Source: a bacterium (GTDB lineage: Bacteria; Patescibacteria; Microgenomatia; Levybacterales; UBA12049). From it: a DNA stretch of 9,665 nt. Every line of letters starts with the position of its first letter. Positions within the stretch are counted from its first letter, which is position 1. Where the stretch lies: positions 1-9,665 of the forward strand of contig JAKAEH010000012.1 in NCBI GenBank assembly GCA_021825955.1, in the 5' to 3' direction. A program made the position numbers and the translations under genes. Shown here piece after piece: positions 1 through 6,116 of the stretch. Below the pieces are notes generated by a model. It saw nothing but the letters and a program-made list of their open reading frames with translations. It was not told the DNA's origin and ran no database searches.

Positions 1-73
1 TCTCGGAAAAACAAGAGAAATAAAGTCTTAGACATAAAAAGTATAGTTTAGCTCCGTACTTCTTATCTTGTTT

Positions 74-102
74 TTGAACCTGAAACTTTGGTAAAATACA
101 AT
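74..102 (+). promoter_or_regulatory. sigma70-type promoter of the tRNA-Ile gene
   Basis: TTGAAC (74-79), a 17-bp spacer and TACAAT (97-102) form a good housekeeping promoter. Transcription would start near 109, about 26 nt before the mature tRNA. No protein gene is visible in 1-134, which is AT-rich and otherwise featureless. Confidence 0.65.
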
Positions 103-134
103 ATCATTTAGGTTTTTCCTGTTCTTTTTAAAAT

Positions 135-210
135 GGGTGACTAGTTCATCGGTTAGAACGCTTTCCTGATAAGAAAGAGGTGCATGGTTCGATTCCATGG
201 TCACCCACCA
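135..210 (+). tRNA. tRNA-Ile (anticodon GAU), CCA encoded
   Basis: The full cloverleaf can be drawn without mismatches. The acceptor stem is GGGTGAC (135-141) with GTCACCC (200-206). The D arm is GTTC/GAAC (144-147/156-159) with GG in the loop. The anticodon stem is CTTTC/GAAAG (161-165/173-177) around the loop CTGATAA, placing the anticodon GAT at 168-170. The variable loop has 5 nt, and the T arm is CATGG/CCATG with loop TTCGATT. The discriminator is A207 and the CCA tail (208-210) is in the DNA. GAU reads the AUC and AUU isoleucine codons. The gene converges on the surface-protein operon that ends at 255, and no clear terminator hairpin lies between them. Confidence 0.97.
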
Positions 211-254
211 AATTTTCTCCTTAATAACTACTTTCTTTCGAAATCACAATATGC

Positions 255-1157
255 CTAGAGGGCGAGGAGTAGAATTCCGCCAATTACAGTTATTACTATC
301 ACGCTAACAATTCCAATTGATTTCCCAAAGTCTCCGGTAGGTACAATTGTAGGCAGTGGTGTATTGGTTGGTAGAGGTGTATTTGTTGCAATTACGACCG
401 GCGGAGTTGTCGGAACGATTACTCCGGTTGGAACAGGAGTTGAGGTTGGCGGAACCGGTGTGGCAGTTGCTGTTGGAACAGGAGTTGATGTAGGCGTTGG
501 CGTCGGTGTTTTTGTCGGCGTTGGAGAAGAGGTAGGCGTTGGCGTCGGTGTTTTTGTCGGCGTTGGAGAAGAGGTAGGCGTCGCAGTTGGATTGCCAGTA
601 GGTGTTGGTGTCGCAGTTGGATTACCTGTGGGGGTAGGTGTAGGGGTAGGTCCTTTGGTTGGTGTAGGTGTCGGTGTAGATCCCGGAGGAGAGGTTGGAA
701 CAGGCGTATTAGTTGGGTTTTGTACTCCGGTAGGTGAAGGTGTGGGTGTATTAGCCAAACCCTGACAAATTGTGCTTGTTCCTCGTCCTAATAACCCTCC
801 GCATTGTTTTGCATCATCCGCAAATGCTCCTACTTCGCAAGTATATTTTTTGCCTGCATCCGCAAGAAATTGAATGCTTAATTGAGTAGGGGGAACATAT
901 TGTGGAAAACCGGTAACGATATTATCACCTTCATCTTTTACTGTAACAATAAAGCTTTTTGCTCCCGTAACTTGTGTCCAAGAACATGTTCCCATACTTG
1001 CTGTGGGCGTTCCGCAGGCAGGTGCCGCACGTTGTCTTATCTCTTGCTGTTTTTGAACTTGGACAATTGTTACAACAAGTCCGGCTATAAGAAGCAATGC
1101 AAAGAAAGTGCTAATTAGGCCTTTTTTTGAAAATAAAGGTTGATTAAATAAATTCAT
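255..1157 (-). CDS. membrane-anchored surface protein with long Pro/Thr stalk
   Basis: This 300-residue protein appears to be tethered at both ends. An N-terminal hydrophobic segment (about residues 14-33) is followed by the motif QQEIRQRAA (38-45). A small Cys-containing domain (about 48-131, possibly fibronectin/Ig-like) comes next. Residues about 136-274 are a low-complexity stalk of TPTPTP, TGNPTATP and SSPTPTKT repeats. A second hydrophobic helix (about 281-299) ends the chain with almost no tail. The stalk probably lifts the small domain off the cell surface or spans an envelope layer. It is the last gene of a three-gene operon: its ATG is 3 nt after the upstream stop codon. No Shine-Dalgarno is visible, so translation is probably coupled. 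No catalytic motif is visible. The function is unknown; the surface location is inferred from architecture. Confidence 0.85.
   Translation of the reverse strand: MNLFNQPLFSKKGLISTFFALLLIAGLVVTIVQVQKQQEIRQRAAPACGTPTASMGTCSWTQVTGAKSFIVTVKDEGDNIVTGFPQYVPPTQLSIQFLADAGKKYTCEVGAFADDAKQCGGLLGRGTSTICQGLANTPTPSPTGVQNPTNTPVPTSPPGSTPTPTPTKGPTPTPTPTGNPTATPTPTGNPTATPTSSPTPTKTPTPTPTSSPTPTKTPTPTPTSTPVPTATATPVPPTSTPVPTGVIVPTTPPVVIATNTPLPTNTPLPTIVPTGDFGKSIGIVSVIVITVIGGILLLAL
490..573. repeat. two perfect 42-bp tandem copies in the Pro/Thr stalk
   Basis: Positions 490-531 are repeated exactly at 532-573. Each copy encodes 14 residues of the SSPTPTKTPTPTPT type, so the copy number can change without breaking the frame. 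Identity at the nucleotide level suggests a recent duplication. Confidence 0.9.
580..639. repeat. 30-bp imperfect tandem repeat in the stalk
   Basis: Two copies (580-609 and 610-639) share GTCGCAGTTGGATT and then diverge by a few bases. Each encodes a ten-residue unit of the TGNPTATPTP type on the minus strand. Confidence 0.7.
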
Positions 1158-1160
1158 ATT

Positions 1161-1796
1161 TTATTGTGTACAAGTCGGACAGGTAACCGTAACTTGCGGC
1201 GCAGGTAAAGGTGTTGCGGGACAGGTGGGTTGAGTAGTGCAATTAATGTTGTATACTGTTGGGCTCATTGTTGTGTTTTGAAGGGTCCCGAGCTGAGTTA
1301 CTCCGTCTCCTCCTGTACATGTAGTTCCGGTGGGAGCTTGAGTGCTAATTGTGATAGATGCTGTGTCTGGAGAGCATGTCCCCCCGCCGCATCCGAGTTG
1401 ATCAATTGTAAACGTCCATCCTGCTCCCTCCATTAAGGCTTTTGTTGTGGCGTCGACATTTCTTATTACAGGGGGATTGGTTTGTCTTAAAAGACATTGT
1501 ACATATGAACATGTTAGGGGTTCTACTTTTGCGCTAACTGTAATAACCGTTCCGACAGGCGGATTACCTTTTAAAGTAATAGGGATATCAGCTGAGTGCG
1601 CGCAATATGTTAAATTGTTGCCAGCATTATTCGGGCATCCAAAACCGGGATATGTCTCTTGAGCGCCATCAGGACAAGCAGCAAGATTTAGAGGCTTAAA
1701 AACAGCTGCATAAGAAGACTTTGTCTGCACAAATATACTCATCAAAAGAATAACTAATAACGATAATAATCCTAATAAGATTTTGTTTGTTTTCAT
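1161..1796 (-). CDS. secreted protein of unknown function with several cysteines
   Basis: This 211-residue protein begins with a classical signal peptide: MKTNK, a hydrophobic core at about 6-22, then SSYA-A near residue 30 as a likely signal peptidase I site. The mature part is Thr/Pro-rich with about a dozen Cys, suggesting a disulfide-stabilised beta domain outside the membrane, and it ends in CPTCTQ. There is no second membrane segment, stalk or LPXTG-like sorting signal, so it is either released or held by a partner. It lies 1 nt after the stop of the foldase-like gene and just before the stalk-protein gene, with a good Shine-Dalgarno. I do not recognise the family. Co-transcription suggests that the foldase helps it fold or that all three proteins act together, which is an inference. 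Confidence 0.83.
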   Translation of the reverse strand: MKTNKILLGLLSLLVILLMSIFVQTKSSYAAVFKPLNLAACPDGAQETYPGFGCPNNAGNNLTYCAHSADIPITLKGNPPVGTVITVSAKVEPLTCSYVQCLLRQTNPPVIRNVDATTKALMEGAGWTFTIDQLGCGGGTCSPDTASITISTQAPTGTTCTGGDGVTQLGTLQNTTMSPTVYNINCTTQPTCPATPLPAPQVTVTCPTCTQ

Positions 1797-1797
1797 A

Positions 1798-2688
1798 TTA
1801 ATTAACTCCTGCGCTTATTGTCTTATACCAATCTTCAAAAGTCGGATACGCTGTTTGGTTTTTGTCTATAATTTTAACAACCATAAAACCGCCAGCTCCT
1901 ATATCTAGAACTCCTGAAACATCTCCCTTATTTAGTGTTATTATTTTTTTTATTATTGAACTTTTTGTCAAAGGTTCGGAAAGAACGATTTTTTCAGTAA
2001 TTATTATTGAAGTGTTAATTCCTCCCTTTGCTTTAAGGTTGGCATATGCTTCTTTTAAAGTCATACTTTTTTTTGCCTCTTCTTCTATTTTCTCTAAGGC
2101 GTCAGTAATTTCCTTAACTCCTGATTTATCGCTTGTGTTTTTATACCCATAAGCTCTTTCTACTTCTACCCACGTAGATACTTTTGCTTCCACCTTCTTG
2201 TTTAGAATACTATAAAGTGTGCCTCTTCTAACTGTGGGATCTAAGGAACTGTTTGTTTCTTCGTTTATCTCTTTTTCATTTACTGCAATTCCTCTTTTTC
2301 TTGCTTCTTGCTGCAACAAATGTTCCCGGATTAACTCTTTCATAGCAATTTCTCGGGTTTGTGCAGCAAGCGTCGAGGTCTTGTAATCAGAACCCAAAAG
2401 CTCTCGGACTTTTTCGTCCAATTCGTTTTTTGTGATTCCTTCACCGTTTACTGCTTTTACAATATCTTCATTGGGAGCAGCGCTTTGCCTGTAGTCCTGT
2501 GTTTGATTTAGGAGAACTAGAGTAGTAGGGATTGCGAGAGCAACCAGAGCTACAAATACCCATCCAAATTTTAGATTTATTTTATGTTTTTCTGGATGAA
2601 CTTCTTTTGCTTGGTGCAAAAGCTGTTTGCGCCTTTCCATTTCCATGAAGTGTTTGTATCTGGCTTCCGAAAGAGGGTCATTTGTCAT
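1798..2688 (-). CDS. membrane-anchored SurA/PrsA-like foldase, degenerate parvulin region
   Basis: From the ATG at 2688 this is a 296-residue protein. A charged cytoplasmic head (1-40) precedes a single membrane helix (about 41-60), then the juxtamembrane sequence NQTQDYRQSAA, a variant of the IRQRA motif in its neighbours. Residues about 75-147 resemble the N-terminal chaperone domain of SurA/PrsA proteins (VNGEGITKNELDEKVRELL, then KELIREHLLQQEARKRGI). The end (about 230-278), with KGDVSGVLDIGAGGFMVVKI, matches the last strand-turn-strand of parvulin domains (GxVSxPVxTxxGYHIIKV), but the rest of that domain is not obvious. It probably chaperones exported proteins; prolyl isomerase activity is doubtful. 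An in-frame TTG at 2703 would add five residues but has no better ribosome site. It is first in an operon with the two genes that follow. Confidence 0.7.
   Translation of the reverse strand: MTNDPLSEARYKHFMEMERRKQLLHQAKEVHPEKHKINLKFGWVFVALVALAIPTTLVLLNQTQDYRQSAAPNEDIVKAVNGEGITKNELDEKVRELLGSDYKTSTLAAQTREIAMKELIREHLLQQEARKRGIAVNEKEINEETNSSLDPTVRRGTLYSILNKKVEAKVSTWVEVERAYGYKNTSDKSGVKEITDALEKIEEEAKKSMTLKEAYANLKAKGGINTSIIITEKIVLSEPLTKSSIIKKIITLNKGDVSGVLDIGAGGFMVVKIIDKNQTAYPTFEDWYKTISAGVN
1806..1810 (-). promoter_or_regulatory. Shine-Dalgarno AGGAG for the 1161-1796 gene
   Basis: AGGAG lies 9 nt before the ATG at 1796, inside the last codons of the upstream gene. It is one of very few clear Shine-Dalgarno sites in the window and supports this start and independent initiation within the operon. 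Confidence 0.75.
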
Positions 2689-2724
2689 ATTGAAAAACCA
2701 CAAAAATTAATTCGTCTTCACTCA

Positions 2725-2753
2725 ATACTACTTAATTTGCCAATTCACGTCAA
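2725..2753 (-). promoter_or_regulatory. promoter of the foldase / secreted / stalk-protein operon
   Basis: TTGACG (2753-2748), a 17-bp spacer and TAGTAT (2730-2725) lie on the minus strand. Transcription would begin near 2718, leaving a leader of about 30 nt before the ATG at 2688. That leader has no strong Shine-Dalgarno. Confidence 0.55.
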
Positions 2754-2787
2754 TAAGCAAGTTCCTGTTTTGGTTAGTTTGAGTAAA

Positions 2788-3411
2788 TTACTGAGTAGGA
2801 ATAGTTGTGGTTTGAAGAGGGGGAACGTATGTGTTTAAAAGGGTAATGTTAAGAGGTGCTGTCTCTTTCAGGACGGACTCGTCTTCCCCAATTTTTGAAA
2901 CCATTGTTTTATCGATAAATTTAATTTCGGTTTTTGGAAGATTGGCTGTGTAAGCTTTCTGGAAAGAAATATTTAAGACTTTCCCTTTTCCAACTACTTG
3001 TTTTTGGGCTGAAGAAATGGCGACTGCATAAGAAATTCTTCCGGTGACTTGATTGACTTCGTTAAATAATACAGTTGGGCTTGGGCCAAAAAGTGAGTCA
3101 GGCGGAGTTTGTATTGCAACATTGGTTATCTGTTTTGGATCAAATGACAATTCAACTTGTATTCCCGCGATTTCTTGATTTCCTGTATCAAAGGAAACGC
3201 TGACAGATGACGGGGAAGCGCTTGTAGCGGAAAGTGCTGCCGGGTCAAAATACAACGAAGTGGTTTTGGCAACTGCCTTTTTTTGAGGAACAGGATTAAA
3301 CTTGGTCAACTCCTTTTTAATTAAAGTTTTTTCGCTCGTCACTGCCAGAAAAATCAAAAAGATTGATGTTACGGCTAGCGCTATTATTAAAAAAAGTGTT
3401 TTTCTTGGCAT
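2788..3411 (-). CDS. membrane-anchored cohesin-like protein
   Basis: This 207-residue protein has a positive N-terminus (MPRK), a membrane helix (about 5-24), a short Lys-rich spacer (about 28-50) and then one beta-sandwich domain (about 52-192). The domain has cohesin-type features: SVSFDTGNQEIAGIQVELSF followed by DP near the start, a middle strand GRISYAVAIS, and GKGKVLNISF, the usual strand near the end. It finishes in a short Pro/Thr tail. Cohesins bind dockerins with calcium help, and dockerins occur in the two genes just upstream (3443-4729 and 4747-6018), so this may be a membrane receptor for one of them. This is inference, because binding residues cannot be judged by eye. Unlike the neighbours it lacks the IRQRA motif. 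Its promoter overlaps the upstream stop codon. Confidence 0.8.
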   Translation of the reverse strand: MPRKTLFLIIALAVTSIFLIFLAVTSEKTLIKKELTKFNPVPQKKAVAKTTSLYFDPAALSATSASPSSVSVSFDTGNQEIAGIQVELSFDPKQITNVAIQTPPDSLFGPSPTVLFNEVNQVTGRISYAVAISSAQKQVVGKGKVLNISFQKAYTANLPKTEIKFIDKTMVSKIGEDESVLKETAPLNITLLNTYVPPLQTTTIPTQ

Positions 3412-3417
3412 GTTTTA

Positions 3418-3446
3418 ATTATTTTAAAAAAAACCTCCTCTGTCAA
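3418..3446 (-). promoter_or_regulatory. promoter giving a probable leaderless mRNA for the cohesin gene
   Basis: A perfect TTGACA (3446-3441) overlaps the TGA stop of the upstream gene. After 17 bp comes AATAAT (3423-3418), then six bases (TAAAAC) and the ATG at 3411. Position +1 therefore falls on the A of the start codon. Confidence 0.65.
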
Positions 3447-3452
3447 CGAGGT
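3426..3452 (-). terminator. possible weak intrinsic terminator after the cohesin-dockerin gene
   Basis: On the minus strand ACCTC (3452-3448) can pair with GAGGT (3437-3433), directly followed by a run of T (3433-3426). The stem has only 5 bp with a 10-nt loop and overlaps the stop codon, so termination would be partial at best. The T run is also the spacer of the next promoter. Confidence 0.3.
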
Positions 3453-4729
3453 AAATCTCCGTTGCGGGTTGCAAAACCGGAAAGGAGAATCATTATGTCT
3501 TCATCTGAAATTTTTCCGTCATCATTTATGTCAGCAAGAGTTTTTTTGTCACCTATGCAGGTTGCGTCTTTTGGCTGATTATTTGGTGGTTGAGGTACGC
3601 ATCCAAGAATTTTGGTGTAATCGGTTAGATTTAAAGTATCATTTCCGTCCATGTCTCCTGTTACAAGTCTTGCTCCGCCTAAATCATTTGTAGTCCCAGC
3701 TGTTATAGTTTGGATACCAGGAAGTCTTTTCCATAAAGAATTATCCACCTTAATGAAAACAGAATATGCGCCTGCTGGAGAATTAATGCTGATTGGTGAG
3801 GTTTTCCAGGTATATTCTGTTGTAGCTCTGGAAGAAATGTTTGCTGTCGCTGCAATGGCCTCTTGTTGCTGTCCCGTGCTATTTATTAATTTTATACTGA
3901 TTTGTCTTGTAGCACGGACAGGATCTGGATTATACCCGCTTTTCGAGGTAGTACTTGTGCCAATTCCTGGAAGAGTAAATCCAACTGTTATTTTAGTCCC
4001 GCCTTGTGTGGTTCCGGTGGGTGTGGGAGTAGGGATGTTATTGGTAGCAGGTGTTGGTGTAAGGGTAGGGAGTTTGTATACATCACTGGAACAAACGCTA
4101 TTTGTGCAGACAAGGCTTTGTTGGCAATCATTTGGACAAGCGGAGGAACAAGAGGAACCGGCAGCTCCAGGGGTTGTTTTGCACTGATTGGCGGCACCTC
4201 CGCTTACTGTATAAGTGCCTCCCTGGCTTGAAGCGTTAAGTACAACAGGTGTCGGGTCAATAACTTCAAAACGAGTAAATTGAAGAATCGCCGTGCCTGA
4301 ACCTTTTCCTGAAAAAACAAAAGTTCCTATAGAAATAGATGCTCCATTGGGAGATGTTCCGGTAGTTCCTGCAGCATATCTTATCATTCCGATTGAATTA
4401 GCTGAAGCAACATCTACGCCAATGATCTCGTTGGGAAAAGTGGAAGAGGGGGTAAAGCTCACTAGCGTTAATTTGTCTTTCGGAAAACTCAAACTAAAAT
4501 CTAGCCCTCTTACAGCATCTCCTCCGGTATTCATGTTAAGAGCGATGCTGGTGTTTTGTCCAATGGTTCCGGTAGCTGGATTAAACGAGAAAATAACACC
4601 TGTACCGGAAGCACGTTGCCTTATGTCCTGCTGTCTTTTAACTTGAAGAAGAGTAAGAGGAAGAGCAATAGCAACTATAGCAATGATTATTGCCGTTAGT
4701 ATTTTTTTATTTCCAAATAACTTCCTCAT
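3443..4729 (-). CDS. membrane-anchored surface protein with cohesin and dockerin modules
   Basis: This 428-residue protein has a membrane helix (about 10-29) followed by KRQQDIRQRAS (31-41). Residues about 44-176 form a cohesin-like beta-sandwich (VIFSFNPATGTIGQNTSIAL, GLDFSLSFPKDKL, GTAILQFTRFEVID). Then come a short six-Cys knot (183-213), a Pro/Thr linker (about 220-245), a second beta domain (about 246-344, Ig/fibronectin-like) and a C-terminal dockerin (about 356-418). The dockerin has two F-hand calcium loops, DMDGNDTLNLTD and DINDDGKISDED, each followed by a helix, with two Cys in the loop between them. Having both partner modules in one chain allows head-to-tail assembly or binding to the neighbouring proteins. 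The initiator ATG has no Shine-Dalgarno but sits 7 nt after a TATAAT. Domain calls come from visible motifs; the cohesin is less certain than the dockerin. Confidence 0.87.
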   Translation of the reverse strand: MRKLFGNKKILTAIIIAIVAIALPLTLLQVKRQQDIRQRASGTGVIFSFNPATGTIGQNTSIALNMNTGGDAVRGLDFSLSFPKDKLTLVSFTPSSTFPNEIIGVDVASANSIGMIRYAAGTTGTSPNGASISIGTFVFSGKGSGTAILQFTRFEVIDPTPVVLNASSQGGTYTVSGGAANQCKTTPGAAGSSCSSACPNDCQQSLVCTNSVCSSDVYKLPTLTPTPATNNIPTPTPTGTTQGGTKITVGFTLPGIGTSTTSKSGYNPDPVRATRQISIKLINSTGQQQEAIAATANISSRATTEYTWKTSPISINSPAGAYSVFIKVDNSLWKRLPGIQTITAGTTNDLGGARLVTGDMDGNDTLNLTDYTKILGCVPQPPNNQPKDATCIGDKKTLADINDDGKISDEDIMILLSGFATRNGDLPR

Positions 4730-4735
4730 ATAAGC

Positions 4736-4744
4736 ATTATAACA
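4736..4744 (-). promoter_or_regulatory. extended -10 promoter giving a probable leaderless mRNA
   Basis: TGTTATAAT (4744-4736, minus strand) is an extended -10 element (TGn plus perfect TATAAT), which can work without a -35 box; none is visible at the right distance. Six bases (GCTTAT) separate it from the ATG at 4729, so +1 would be the A of the start codon. It sits in the 17-bp gap after the upstream stop. Confidence 0.6.
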
Positions 4745-4746
4745 AT

Positions 4747-6018
4747 TTAATGTGGAATTTTTGGATCAATAAATTCATTCACAAAAACTCCGAAATCAAG
4801 CATTGTCACCCTTCCGTCGCTGTTGCAATCTCCGTTTGCCACGACAGGAGAATTAGATGAAAATTCTTTAGACCACATTCCATAATCTAACATTGAAATT
4901 TTTTTGTCTTTGTTTAAATCACACCTAAGTGAGGAAGCAGTTCCTGTAGCAGTAGGTAAGGGTATAGAAGTAGGAAGGCTAACTTTGCAGGTTTTTGAAA
5001 AATCATCCCACAATTTGCCTGTTGGACAACACTTACCCAATCCTCCGCAGCCAGCTGTATAGCATTGAGGAGTGCAGGAGTATCCACTTCCTGTTATCGT
5101 GCCGCACTGGAAAGGAGCATTATATCCGTTATAATCGCAACTTTTTCCTTCATACGAAGCAGGAGCTGGAGTAGGAGTTGGGTCTTGGCGGATTGGGGTA
5201 GGTGTTGGTGTCAAAGGTATAGGAGTAGGAGTTTTAAAAATCATAACAGGAGTCGGAGTTGCTCCGTTGTAGGGAAGACAAAGAGCTTGTGAATTACAAG
5301 ATAGATCAGTCTCAAAAGCTCCGGAAGACACAACTCCTCCATAACAGTTATAAACCCAGACTAAAGCTTGTTTGCACGCATTACATGTAGAATATGCTTT
5401 TTGGCCACATTGACCATTTGTCGGACAGTTTTGGCAATAAGCATAAGAGCTTTGAGGCAATGTAGGCAAAGGGTTAGCTATTGTAGGGATAGGTGCCGGT
5501 GTAGACGTTGGGTTTGCGCTTACGTTTCCGCAAACAGAACCGCAACAATATCCCAAGGTTGTTTTGTAAAGACAAGTATCAGTAGAAGTAGGGCAGCATA
5601 TTATTGCGCTTCCCCCACATCTTACCGGTTGTCCCCCGGAGGGACAAAGATTAGGGGTAGGACTAGGAGTGAGCGCAGTGTTTGGATTTAGATTTGTACA
5701 GCAACGGTCTCCATATTTTGTCCCGCTGAATACTCCTGTATTAGGATCTATTCCCTGACAGGCAAGATCCGCATTAGCTCCAGGGTACGGATAAAGATAT
5801 GGTGCGTCCTGCGCGCAAGAAGGAGCATTAGTACAGTGATTTGCGTACGGCCCGGAAAATTGAGGACATCCTGCATCGTATGATGCTCTTTGTCGAATGT
5901 CTTGTTGCTGATTAATAAGAGTTAAAGTTATAGGGATGGCGAGAGCGAGAGCGGCAACGGTCAATACACCGATAAAGCGTTTATATGAAGAAAAAAGATG
6001 TTTTCTGATAAAGTCCAT
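4747..6018 (-). CDS. Cys-rich membrane-anchored dockerin protein
   Basis: From the ATG at 6018 this is a 423-residue protein. A membrane helix (about 16-35) is followed by NQQQDIRQRAS (36-46). The outside part has several small Cys-rich domains (about 50-165, 195-247 and 294-344; for example CGGSAIICC and GLGKCCPTGK) joined by Pro/Thr linkers. I count 32 Cys in total, so a heavily disulfide-bonded structure is likely. The C-terminus (366-416) is a dockerin with two calcium loops, DLNKDKKISMLD and DCNSDGRVTMLD, each followed by a helix. The dockerin could dock to the cohesin-like domains encoded just downstream; the Cys-rich domains resemble granulin- or lectin-like binding modules but I cannot name a family. 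An upstream in-frame TTG at 6078 is rejected because it is part of the promoter's -35 box. Confidence 0.87.
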   Translation of the reverse strand: MDFIRKHLFSSYKRFIGVLTVAALALAIPITLTLINQQQDIRQRASYDAGCPQFSGPYANHCTNAPSCAQDAPYLYPYPGANADLACQGIDPNTGVFSGTKYGDRCCTNLNPNTALTPSPTPNLCPSGGQPVRCGGSAIICCPTSTDTCLYKTTLGYCCGSVCGNVSANPTSTPAPIPTIANPLPTLPQSSYAYCQNCPTNGQCGQKAYSTCNACKQALVWVYNCYGGVVSSGAFETDLSCNSQALCLPYNGATPTPVMIFKTPTPIPLTPTPTPIRQDPTPTPAPASYEGKSCDYNGYNAPFQCGTITGSGYSCTPQCYTAGCGGLGKCCPTGKLWDDFSKTCKVSLPTSIPLPTATGTASSLRCDLNKDKKISMLDYGMWSKEFSSNSPVVANGDCNSDGRVTMLDFGVFVNEFIDPKIPH

Positions 6019-6049
6019 CAAAAAAAATACGGATGTAAATCCTATCTTT

Positions 6050-6078
6050 ATAATAAGTAGCTTAAATTGCTTTGTCAA
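6050..6078 (-). promoter_or_regulatory. strong sigma70-type promoter of the surface-protein cluster
   Basis: Perfect TTGACA (6078-6073), a 17-bp spacer and TATTAT (6055-6050). Transcription should start at A6043, leaving a 25-nt leader before the ATG at 6018. This places any more upstream start codon outside the mRNA and so fixes the gene start. Confidence 0.75.
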
Positions 6079-6080
6079 TA

Positions 6081-6109
6081 TTTACATTTAGTGCCAATTG
6101 GTATATTAT
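6081..6109 (+). promoter_or_regulatory. divergent promoter of dcd-tmk, probably leaderless
   Basis: TTTACA (6081-6086), a 17-bp spacer and TATTAT (6104-6109). The start point would be 6116-6117, at the ATG of dcd (6117), and no Shine-Dalgarno is present. Its -35 box is 2 bp from the -35 box of the opposite promoter. Confidence 0.65.
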
Positions 6110-6116
6110 TTTCTTC

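Noticed and set aside
490..639. Regular repeats that might suggest a CRISPR array
   Set aside because: The copies are contiguous, without unique spacers, and encode in-frame stalk units.
364..765. Long + strand open frame rich in Val and Gly
   Set aside because: It is the reverse complement of the Pro/Thr stalk; codon repeats keep it open. It has no promoter or ribosome site.
3434..3439. AGGAGG as Shine-Dalgarno for the gene starting at 3411
   Set aside because: The gap is 22 nt, too long, and the site sits in the spacer of the promoter.
3651..4187. + strand open frame of 178 codons
   Set aside because: It is fully antisense to the cohesin-dockerin gene, whose domains are recognisable, and has no promoter or ribosome site.
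6020..6042. Small hairpin GGAT/ATCC plus T run in the leader of the dockerin gene, as an attenuator
   Set aside because: A 4-bp stem is too weak to support the call.
6019..6078. Upstream TTG start for the Cys-rich dockerin gene
   Set aside because: The TTG is the first half of the TTGACA -35 box; the ATG at 6018 is placed just before the membrane helix as in the neighbours.
6072..6116. Upstream TTG start for dcd
   Set aside because: It lies inside the promoter region, upstream of the predicted transcript start, and the family normally starts at the MLLSD sequence.
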